The notes under the pieces: generated by a model
What the model was told of the DNA's origin: nothing
The model's database searches: none
Seen by the model: the letters and a program-made list of their open reading frames with translations, nothing else
Assembly (NCBI GenBank): GCA_030064795.1
Contig: JASJEI010000176.1
Coordinates: forward strand, 1 to 13,833
Origin: Pleurocapsa sp. MO_226.B13
Lineage (GTDB): Bacteria; Cyanobacteriota; Cyanobacteriia; Cyanobacteriales; Xenococcaceae
DNA length: 13,833 nt
Reading direction: 5' to 3'
Program-made: the position numbers and the translations under genes
Part shown: positions 8,149 to 13,593 of the stretch, piece by piece
How positions within the stretch are numbered: position 1 is the stretch's first letter
How the letters are laid out: each line of letters begins with the position of its first letter

Positions 8149-8730
8149 ATGGATCGAGCTTTTTTTGACTATATTCAACAACTTTCGCCAGAATTGAAAT
8201 TTGATGCCAGACTTGTTCGATCTTTTCTAAAGTCTCAAAAATTATCTAAAGGAGAATTTGTATTTCATCAAGGCGATGTTTGTGAAGCCGTTTATTTCAC
8301 TCTTCACGGCTGTTTGAGAAGCTTTGTCATCAAAAATGGGAAAGAATACACTTTATTTTTTCATCCCGAACAGCAAACTTTTGGGGATTATGAAAGCTTT
8401 CAAAAGCAGACACCAGCTTGTTTTTTCTGTCAGGCGATTGAAGATTGCGAAATTCTTGTATTCGATCACCGAGCGATGACTTTTTTTGAAAATGCCCCCG
8501 AAGGGCAAAAGTTTTTGAGGTTTGTTGCCGAAGATTTAGCCTTTTTTTTACGAGACAAATTGCTTTCTCTGTTTTTAGATACCCCTAAAGAACGCTATCT
8601 CAAGCTACTGAAAAATGAACCCGATCTATTACAACGCCTTCCTCAATATTATTTGGCTTCTTATTTAGGAATTGAGCCTGAATCTCTCAGTCGCTTAAAG
8701 CGAAGAGTATATCGGAAAGAAATTTCTTAA
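8149..8730 (+). CDS. Crp/Fnr-family regulator with cyclic-nucleotide-binding domain, 193 aa
   Basis: Residues about 30-110 form the double-stranded beta-helix of a cNMP-binding domain (KLSKGEFVFHQGDVCEAVYF, then GCLRSFVIKNGKEYTLFFHPE). A long dimerisation helix follows (about 116-143), then a short helix-turn-helix at 164-186 (LPQYYLASYLGIEPESLSRL). The ~193-aa size and this C-terminal form are typical of the compact Crp subgroup common in Bacteroidota and also found in cyanobacteria, so the protein appears complete. The phosphate-binding cassette of true cAMP receptors is not conserved (GDYESF in place of the usual Gly-Glu run), so binding of cAMP is doubtful and the effector is unknown. Its last codons overlap one copy of a 26-bp repeat found again after the SnoaL-like gene. 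Confidence 0.85.
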   Translation: MDRAFFDYIQQLSPELKFDARLVRSFLKSQKLSKGEFVFHQGDVCEAVYFTLHGCLRSFVIKNGKEYTLFFHPEQQTFGDYESFQKQTPACFFCQAIEDCEILVFDHRAMTFFENAPEGQKFLRFVAEDLAFFLRDKLLSLFLDTPKERYLKLLKNEPDLLQRLPQYYLASYLGIEPESLSRLKRRVYRKEIS

Positions 8731-8742
8731 CCCAAGTCAATG
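8717..8742 (+). repeat. Direct repeat copy 1 (26 bp) bracketing the SnoaL-like gene
   Basis: It starts with the perfect 12-bp palindrome AAGAAATTTCTT (8717-8728) and continues AACCCAAGTCAATG. It matches 9220-9244 in all but one gap and one C/T change. It overlaps the last codons and stop of the Crp-type gene. Confidence 0.6.
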
Positions 8743-8798
8743 CTTCTGGATTTGTCTGCTTAGTAAAGTGATGAAAATATACTATTGCAGAAAATACT

Positions 8799-9203
8799 AT
8801 GTCACTCGAACAGAATAAAGCGATCGCCCTTGAAATGTATAGAGCATTTGATCGTCAAGATATCGAACAAGGACAAAAATTTATGGCTGCTGACATTGTA
8901 GGCCATGGAATGGACGGGATTATTCGCCAAGGTGTAGACAGTTTTATGGAATACGCAATGTCGATGTTTGGTATATTCCCAGATAGTTGTCATCAGATCG
9001 ATGAAATCATTGCCGAAGGTGATAAAGTTGTCACTCGTGGAATGTTTAGCGGAACTCATCAGGGAGAATTGATGGGTATTCAAGCCACAGGTAAAAAAGT
9101 TCAATTTTCATATATACACATCGATTGCATCGTAGATGGCAAAGTTGTCAAACACTGGGGACAAGCAGATTTATTTAAGATGATGCAGCAGCTACAAAAA
9201 TAG
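8799..9203 (+). CDS. SnoaL-like ester cyclase / NTF2-fold protein, 134 aa
   Basis: This is a compact cytoplasmic protein of the SnoaL-like polyketide-cyclase (NTF2 cone) superfamily. It has the usual N-terminal helices (NKAIALEMYRAFDRQDIEQG, about 6-25) and an IVGHG motif (33-37). The conserved strand block is GDKVVTRGMFSGTHQGELMG (74-93), then IDCIVDGKVVKHWGQAD (108-124). Family members act as cyclases, isomerases or lyases, or simply bind small hydrophobic ligands. Those with this C-terminal pattern in environmental bacteria are mostly uncharacterised. A TATACT at 8778-8783 could be a -10 box for an independent transcript. The gene is bracketed by a ~25-bp direct repeat (8717-8742 and 9220-9244) and precedes a Rieske oxygenase by 105 bp, so a shared pathway is inferred. 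Confidence 0.85.
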   Translation: MSLEQNKAIALEMYRAFDRQDIEQGQKFMAADIVGHGMDGIIRQGVDSFMEYAMSMFGIFPDSCHQIDEIIAEGDKVVTRGMFSGTHQGELMGIQATGKKVQFSYIHIDCIVDGKVVKHWGQADLFKMMQQLQK

Positions 9204-9219
9204 TTCTAGTTTTAGCAAC

Positions 9220-9244
9220 AAGAAATTCTTAACCTAAGTCAATG
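9220..9244 (+). repeat. Direct repeat copy 2 (25 bp) bracketing the SnoaL-like gene
   Basis: AAGAAATTCTT (near-palindrome, one base shorter than copy 1) followed by AACCTAAGTCAATG. It lies 16 bp after the stop codon of the SnoaL-like gene, in the same orientation as copy 1. Confidence 0.6.
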
Positions 9245-9308
9245 AGAAAATAGTAGTTGCCCAATAGGATAACTGATACACCGTCAATCGAAAGTTTATA
9301 TAACCGTA

Positions 9309-10280
9309 ATGAATCCTATTTTAAGAGGCGCACCTTGGTTAATTGCTCACCGCTCGATGTTGGGAATCGATCGACCCTACAAAATAACTTTAAATGGAAG
9401 CGATTATGTTCTCTGGCAAAACGAGCGAGGAGAAATTTCTGCTTTAGATAATATTTGCTCTCATCTGCAAGCACCTCTATCTAATGGCTGGATATGCAAG
9501 TCTCATAACTCTATTGTCTGTCCGTATCATGCATTAGAATTCGATCGCGAGGGTAGACTGCTGAAAGACGGAGAAGCTAAAGGAGAACCTGTAACTGAAA
9601 AGCTGCAATTAATTATTGAAGACGATTTAATTTGGACTTATGGTGGTTTTGAATCACGTTTGCCTATTCCCGATTTAGTTTCTCAAAGAATTAAAAAATT
9701 CAAGTTTCTCGGTATTGCTGGAAACACCAGTATTGAAGCTGGATTTCTTGACTGTATTAGAATCAACTACGATTTTAATCACCAAAATGGCGTACATCGG
9801 GATAATTTTAGAATTGTTGGCAATCCAGTTAAAAATTTTGAGCCAAATGGTTATCAGGCTAGAGTCGTACAAACTTTTTTGAGAGAAAAAAACACTTTGA
9901 CAGAAATTCTGCAAAACCCCTCTTTATTAACTTTGCCACAAGAAATATCCAATGAGCTAGAGTATTCTTTCCCTTCCACTACTTTATTTAAAGCTCAACT
10001 TCCCTTGGGTGAATTACTACAATTTTTTATTCTGTATCCAGAGACAGAAAAACGCACTCGTACTTTTGTTTTGTCTTATGCCAATTGGAAGAGTCCACTG
10101 ACAAAAGTGCCTGTAATCAAAAATCTCATCGAGCGATCGCTTGTAGAATCGACAGCTAAAATTGTCGAACAAGATAGCAGTGCAGTAGAAAGTTTATATC
10201 CCAGACAAAAGCCAAAAATCAAGTTGCCAAAAGAAGAGATTATGACTTATGTTGAAGAGCTTTATCACCAGTGGCAATAA
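9309..10280 (+). CDS. Rieske [2Fe-2S] mononuclear-iron oxygenase, alpha-subunit-like, 323 aa
   Basis: An N-terminal Rieske domain (about 8-115) has both cluster motifs, C50-S-H52 and C71-P-Y-H74, in NICSHLQAPL and IVCPYHALEF. The catalytic domain carries the facial-triad pattern D155-x2-H158-x4-H163 (YDFNHQNGVHRDNF) expected for mononuclear non-haem iron. The third, carboxylate, ligand further downstream cannot be assigned by eye. Rieske oxygenases use electrons from a reductase to hydroxylate, demethylate or ring-open aromatic, sterol or chlorophyll-type substrates. At 323 aa it is on the short side and lacks the C-terminal membrane anchor of chloroplast-type PAO enzymes. No reductase gene is adjacent. 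The substrate is unknown. It is last in a same-strand run behind AraC, Crp and SnoaL-like genes and converges on a toxin-antitoxin pair. Confidence 0.88.
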   Translation: MNPILRGAPWLIAHRSMLGIDRPYKITLNGSDYVLWQNERGEISALDNICSHLQAPLSNGWICKSHNSIVCPYHALEFDREGRLLKDGEAKGEPVTEKLQLIIEDDLIWTYGGFESRLPIPDLVSQRIKKFKFLGIAGNTSIEAGFLDCIRINYDFNHQNGVHRDNFRIVGNPVKNFEPNGYQARVVQTFLREKNTLTEILQNPSLLTLPQEISNELEYSFPSTTLFKAQLPLGELLQFFILYPETEKRTRTFVLSYANWKSPLTKVPVIKNLIERSLVESTAKIVEQDSSAVESLYPRQKPKIKLPKEEIMTYVEELYHQWQ

Positions 10281-10310
10281 CTGAGAAATAGACAGAATTT
10301 AAACTACAGA

Positions 10311-10360
10311 GCGATCGCTTTTACTTCTTACAGATTTAGAAGATTCGTTTTTAAGCAAGT
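10311..10360 (+). repeat. Direct repeat copy A flanking the toxin-antitoxin pair
   Basis: A 50-bp segment starting with the HIP1 octamer GCGATCGC. It aligns with 11005-11055 at about 43 of 51 positions (7 mismatches, one 1-nt gap), with an identical 16-bp core TTACAGATTTAGAAGA. It lies 30 bp after the Rieske gene. Confidence 0.65.
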
Positions 10361-10407
10361 CGGGTTATTGCGGACAAGTGCCCATTTACTAAATCAGTTT
10401 CTCTAGA

Positions 10408-10677
10408 TTAAATTCTTTCGAGCAACTCATCATACTCATCATGTTTACCAATCCAAAACCAGTAAATACAATCTGACTCTAATAAACCCAAAGTTCGATA
10501 GTTTAGACTTACACGAACAGAATAAATTGGTTGTCTCTGACTGACTCTCTTAAATTGAAGGCTAGGATGAGATGAATCTTCTTGCCAAAGTTTGTATGCT
10601 TTAACAGCCTGTTTCCTAACTGATGCGGGAAGTTTGTTAAATTTTTTACGAAATGATTTGGTGACACTCGATTTCAT
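10408..10677 (-). CDS. RelE/ParE-superfamily toxin of a type II TA pair, 89 aa
   Basis: This is a small basic protein with the RelE/HigB fold: an N-terminal helical hairpin rich in Lys/Arg (SFRKKFNKLPASVRKQAVKAY) and then beta strands YSVRVSLNYRTLGLL and YWFWIGKHDEYDELL. The usual positions of catalytic or RNA-contact residues are filled by Arg 55, Arg 61, His 79 and Tyr 82. Such toxins cleave mRNA at the ribosome, although ParE-like members act on gyrase; fold alone cannot separate these. The start codon overlaps the antitoxin stop (ATGA, 10674-10677), so the two are translationally coupled, antitoxin first. The length is typical and the gene looks intact. Confidence 0.85.
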   Translation of the reverse strand: MKSSVTKSFRKKFNKLPASVRKQAVKAYKLWQEDSSHPSLQFKRVSQRQPIYSVRVSLNYRTLGLLESDCIYWFWIGKHDEYDELLERI

Positions 10678-10904
10678 TTCTCAGTCGAAAAAACATCATC
10701 AAGTGAAACAGTTTCACCATCATTTATTTCCTGTCGCACCATTTCCGCCATCCGATCCCACTGTTCGTCAGTTGTCGAAGCAAAGTTAGTTGTCCATTTT
10801 TGCTCATCTTGCAATTCTTCAAGAAGCCGAGATGCGATCGCATCTTGTTGTTCTGGTGGCAGTTTTTCAATTTTGGCAATCGCCCGTCGCAGCAATTCAG
10901 TCAT
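10674..10904 (-). CDS. Cognate antitoxin of the RelE-type toxin, 76 aa
   Basis: This is a small acidic protein directly upstream of, and overlapping by 4 nt, the RelE-type toxin gene. The N-terminal half is helical (TELLRRAIAKIEKLPPEQQ, then DAIASRLLEELQDE). The C-terminal half is a charged tail (EQWDRMAEMVRQEINDGETV, then SLDDVF), of the kind that wraps round a RelE-type toxin. I see no standard RHH, MazE or Xre DNA-binding motif. Small antitoxins of this kind paired with RelE-type toxins are frequent in cyanobacteria. A 12-bp AT palindrome touches the start codon and may be an autoregulatory operator. Identification rests mainly on gene order, size and overlap. Confidence 0.8.
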   Translation of the reverse strand: MTELLRRAIAKIEKLPPEQQDAIASRLLEELQDEQKWTTNFASTTDEQWDRMAEMVRQEINDGETVSLDDVFSTEK

Positions 10905-10916
10905 ATTATATATAAT
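10905..10916 (-). promoter_or_regulatory. Palindrome at the antitoxin start, possible TA operator
   Basis: ATTATATATAAT is a perfect 12-bp palindrome directly adjacent to the ATG of the antitoxin. Type II pairs often repress themselves through a palindrome in this place. It consists only of A and T, so a chance origin is possible. A TATAAG on the minus strand at 10932-10927 could be the -10 box. Confidence 0.3.
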
Positions 10917-11004
10917 CTCAGTAAACCTTATAAAAAGTAATATAGTCTCTTAATTTTAGCCAAAATAAATTTATTATTTAATCCGATCTTGAGATAAAGA
11001 ACAG

Positions 11005-11055
11005 GCGATCGCTTTTTGCTTGTTACAGATTTAGAAGAGTTATTTTTAAGTTAGT
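11005..11055 (+). repeat. Direct repeat copy B flanking the toxin-antitoxin pair
   Basis: A 51-bp segment in the same orientation as 10311-10360. It starts with GCGATCGC and contains the identical 16-bp core TTACAGATTTAGAAGA. It lies about 100 bp upstream of the antitoxin start and 60 bp before the IS left end. Confidence 0.65.
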
Positions 11056-11083
11056 TTGAAGATAGAGAGCGGTCGTTAAGCAT

Positions 11084-11089
11084 TATAAT
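11084..11089 (+). promoter_or_regulatory. Candidate -10 box left of the IS
   Basis: A perfect TATAAT lies 25 bp outside the left IS end. A TTGAAG at 11056-11061 is 22 bp upstream, too far for a good -35. It might be the original promoter of the NACHT gene now separated by the IS, but this is speculative. Confidence 0.2.
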
Positions 11090-11114
11090 CTCGTCTTATG
11101 CACGATTCTGGCAC

Positions 11115-11134
11115 CAGCCCAGTCAAGGTTAAGT
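11115..11134 (+). repeat. Left terminal inverted repeat of the IS
   Basis: CAGCCCAGTCAAGGTTAAGT. The first 15 bases match the reverse complement of the right end perfectly, and 18 of 20 match overall. Confidence 0.75.
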
Positions 11135-11382
11135 TAATAAAAGCTGAAAGTTTGGCTCAGGCTGGGTTGATGGACAATGAGAATTAAAAAGTGGGTTGTC
11201 CAATTGTCTGAGTTTCTAACCAAAACCTCAAAAAGATAGAGTCGAGACCAAAAAAAAGTGCCATTTTGAGGGTTCAACCACAGGTAAACAGTCCAAAATC
11301 CGAGCCTCTTTTTCTCAGATTATTGAGAGGGTTATTGAGAGCTGATATCATCAAGGTCTCAGGTCAAACAGGAGTTTACCCC

Positions 11383-12769
11383 ATGTGGCAAGCGTCCCAT
11401 TTTTGAACGCTTTGTGGAAAAGAGTCCAGTTACTGTCATTGTTAGAACCCTCATGGAAGTGGTTTTGGCTGAATCGAAACTGGATGAGTTATTTGAAAAA
11501 ACCGCCCAAACGGGCTACACCAGAGAAATCCTGTTCTCTACCTTGGTCAAGATGATGACCCAGGTGGTTTGTAGCGTTCGTCAGAGCATTGGAGCGGTTT
11601 ATAAAGCGACGGCTGACGAGCTGGGGGTGTCCAAATCCGCTGTCTATGGCAAGCTCAATCGTCTGGAACCAAATGTCAGTCAAGCACTGGTTCGATACAG
11701 TGCCAGAGAAATGACGACTATGATCGAGCAAGTGGGAGGTCAACTGCCAGCTCTGTTGCCCAAGTATCGAGTAAAAATTCTCGCGCTGCAATGGTTTGGG
11801 AGTCACAGAGCATCGGCTGTCAGTGCTGCTCAACACCGGAGCTGGGGCTTTGCCAGGGAAATCTTTGGTGGTTCTCGACCCAGTCCTGGGGCTCGCCATC
11901 GATATCTTCCCTTGTGAGGATGGTTACAGCCAAGAACGCGCGCTTTTATCAGAAGTCCAAAGGACTGTCGAAGCAGGAGACTTGTGGATTGGCGATCGCA
12001 ATTTCTGTACCACTGGATTCATCTTGGGGATAGAGTCCCAGCAAGCTTTCTTCCTAGTGCGCCAACATCAAAACCTTCCTTGGACAGCCAAAAGTGAACT
12101 GGTTTGGGTAGGTCACACTGAAGGAGGAGAGGTGTTTGAGCAAACCGGAGTGGTCAGTTATGAAGGTCACTCGTGTCGTTGCCGCCGAGTTGTGGTGCAA
12201 TTGGAACAACCGACACGAAATGGAGAGACTCAAATCGCTCTGTTGACTAATTTACCCGAGACCGATGCTTCTTCTGTGTTGGTGGCACAATTGTATCGAA
12301 CACGTTGGCGGGTGGAAACCTTATTTCAGGTGGCAGAGCAAGACTTTTCACTGTGAAATTAAGACTTTGGGCTATCAAGCGAGCCGCTCTCTTTTCTTTT
12401 TCCATGGCCTTAGTCGCTTACAATTTGGTTTCAACTCTCAAGGGAATCCTGGCCAGTGTTCATGGGACTGACTTTCTCGACAAACTGTCTTATTATTATC
12501 TGGCGGATGAACTCCAAGGAACGTATCGGGGGATGATGATTGCTCTGCCACCAGAAGAGTGGTCAAACTTCGGGCAAATGAGTCTCACCCAACTGTCGTC
12601 CATGCTTCAAGACTGGGCCCGATTAGTGAAGCTCGAAGCTTTTACTTCGGCGACGAGAAAACCGAAGAAGAAAAAGCCCAAACCGCCTTATGAACCCCGC
12701 CATCCCCATGTCTCCACGGCTCGGCTGCTAGCCCAGAAAAAGAAATCTCGGGCTTCGCCAAACAAATGA
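11383..12769 (+). pseudogene. IS4-family DDE transposase, frameshifted
   Basis: The intact product would be about 460 aa. Reading moves through all three frames. From 11402 the frame is ERFVEKSPVTVIVRT. At 11783-11789 seven bases (GCGCTGC) stand where the family's Asp-Gly of the LDGN motif needs six, so the first catalytic Asp is lost. The frame then gives GVTEHRLSVLLN and WIGDRNFCTT with the second Asp (codon 11994-11996). The Y-x2-R-x3-E motif YRTRWRVE has its Glu codon at 12315-12317. An extra T in 12345-12348 and an extra base in 12376-12379 shift twice more, to end RAALFSFSMALVAYNL and a Lys-rich tail. The probable original ATG at 11383 (MWQAS) needs one further 1-nt correction near 11395-11398. 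The element cannot make its own transposase unless these are sequencing errors. Confidence 0.88.
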
Positions 12770-12806
12770 CTCAGCTGGGAAAGATTCACGAATTAATCTT
12801 GCTTTT

Positions 12807-12835
12807 ATTCTTCTGCCCCAAGAGGGCAGAAGAAT
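12807..12835 (+). terminator. Strong hairpin after the transposase relic
   Basis: ATTCTTCTGCCC (12807-12818) pairs perfectly with GGGCAGAAGAAT (12824-12835) around a 5-nt loop CAAGA. It lies 38 bp after the transposase stop and inside the IS. No U-run follows on either strand, so it may be a terminator without tail, a transcript-end stabiliser, or part of the IS end structure. Confidence 0.5.
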
Positions 12836-12855
12836 CCTGCTGTCAAAAAAACAGC

Positions 12856-12882
12856 TAGTTCGCGACAACTTGCCGCGAACTA
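12856..12882. repeat. Second inverted repeat in the IS 3' part
   Basis: TAGTTCGCG (12856-12864) and CGCGAACTA (12874-12882) form a perfect 9-bp stem with a 9-nt loop, 20 bp after the first hairpin. Confidence 0.5.
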
Positions 12883-12998
12883 ATTCTGTTCTCCCACTTC
12901 ACCTCTTGTCTTTTTCTCAAGTTAATAAAAATTCTCGCTCGAGAGAAACAAGTTATTGATAATAACTCTCTTCTATTGAGAATCAGTTCTTTGGGCTC

Positions 12999-13018
12999 AC
13001 TCCACCTTGACTGGGCTG
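12999..13018 (-). repeat. Right terminal inverted repeat of the IS
   Basis: Read on the minus strand it begins CAGCCCAGTCAAGGTGGAGT, agreeing with the left end in 18 of 20 bases. Confidence 0.75.
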
Positions 13019-13032
13019 CCCTTGGTGCGGTC

Positions 13033-13313
13033 ATGCCAGAAGAAAAACCTTCCCAATCATTTAGTATCACTGGCGGTCAACTTTCTGATGTCCAAATTGG
13101 CGGAATTGCGGGGCAGGATATGCCTGTATTCAACATTTTATCTTGCGTATAATTTTTTTCCTTAATGGCAAAATGCCGTGGAACTATGCCCGTTTTCTCG
13201 ACTACGCCGCAGAGCGCATATTTCTCCGAAAAGTTGGTGGTGGCTACATCTTTATTCATCGTATGCTACTAGAGCATTTTGCCAGGATGGAGTTGGAACA
13301 GAGGCAGGATTGA
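13033..13313 (+). pseudogene. Internally deleted NACHT/STAND NTPase gene (N- and C-terminal ends only)
   Basis: An ATG at 13033 opens MPEEKPSQSFSITGG and then VQIGGIAGQDM, a Gly-rich start of the kind I associate with cyanobacterial NACHT NTPases. After about 30 residues this frame runs out to a stop at 13150-13152. In another frame, from about 13116 to the TGA at 13311-13313, the sequence reads GYACIQHFILRIIFF, then WNYARFLDYAAERIFL, then VGGGYIFIHRMLLEHF. This closely resembles the conserved C-terminal, partly hydrophobic segment of cyanobacterial NACHT proteins. The two ends meet at about 13112-13122, so several hundred central residues, including the whole P-loop ATPase core, have been deleted. 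No functional product is expected. The family assignment rests on recognition of the C-terminal motif; the N-terminal assignment is less certain. Confidence 0.72.
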
Positions 13314-13593
13314 TGCTAAATGGTTATCTTCGAGGGCTACAATTCTCTGCATGATTTGATTTCAGCCATTTGGCACTTATGGTAGCTTCCTTAGCTTTAC
13401 CCCATCAATGAGGAATTGATTTTTAACCAACTTAATAAATACTTGGGGTGCATACTGCCCCCCAAACCCCCCTGTGTGCCTGTTGTTTAAAGTGGCGCGG
13501 GCAGAAAGCATACTAGCGCACGTTTCGAGCTAATCTGTCCGCAGCCACTCTAACCGCTTCGCTACAACAGGCGAGAAGAAAATATAAGCTGAG
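13314..13593. other. Non-coding region between NACHT relic and SF1 helicase
   Basis: No convincing gene is seen on either strand. The stretch contains C-runs near 13458-13473 and the long imperfect hairpin at 13478-13572. Confidence 0.5.
13478..13572. repeat. 95-bp imperfect inverted repeat, candidate structured RNA or MITE-like palindrome
   Basis: The outer arms GCCTGTTGT (13478-13486) and ACAACAGGC (13564-13572) are perfect complements of 9 bp. The inner arms AGTGGCGCGGGCAGA (13491-13505) and TCTGTCCGCAGCCACT (13534-13549) pair with one gap and one mismatch. A 28-nt loop and an asymmetric internal loop (4 against 14 nt) complete the fold. It starts 22 bp beyond the stop of the minus-strand helicase gene, so it would lie in that transcript's 3' region. 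Confidence 0.55.

Larger units (their letters stand above)
11115..13018 (+). mobile_element. IS4-family insertion sequence, 1904 bp, inactivated
   Basis: The ends are inverted repeats. CAGCCCAGTCAAGGT at 11115-11129 is the exact reverse complement of 13004-13018, and the match extends to 18 of 20 positions. Inside is one transposase relic (11383-12769) with about 250-270 bp of non-coding DNA on each side, within the size range of larger IS4-family groups. No target-site duplication is seen: the bases before 11115 (ATTCTGGCAC) and after 13018 (CCCTTGGTGC) do not match. That suggests a later deletion or rearrangement at one side. The element separates the TA region from the NACHT gene relic, whose start codon is only 14 bp beyond the right end. 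Confidence 0.8.

Noticed and set aside
9257..9451. Open frame on the plus strand starting before the Rieske gene
   Set aside because: It overlaps the Rieske domain in another frame, and the Rieske frame carries the conserved cluster motifs.
10408..11134. TA pair as a passenger inside the IS
   Set aside because: The left terminal inverted repeat at 11115 lies about 210 bp beyond the antitoxin start, so the pair is outside the element.
11489..11899. Minus-strand open frame of 136 codons
   Set aside because: It is antisense to the recognisable IS4-family transposase and shows no family features.
11383..12769. Programmed ribosomal frameshifting in the transposase
   Set aside because: At least three separate shifts would be needed, slippery motifs are absent at most of them, and the first catalytic Asp codon itself is lost, so decay or sequencing error is more likely.
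12855..13259. Two short open frames on the minus strand (12855-13070 and 13077-13259)
   Set aside because: The first crosses the IS right end and hairpins; the second is antisense to the recognisable NACHT C-terminal remnant. Neither resembles a protein family.
13478..13572. attC-type recombination site or tRNA in the long palindrome
   Set aside because: There is no paired RYYYAAC/GTTRRRY simple sites, no integrase or cassette array, and the arms do not fit a cloverleaf.
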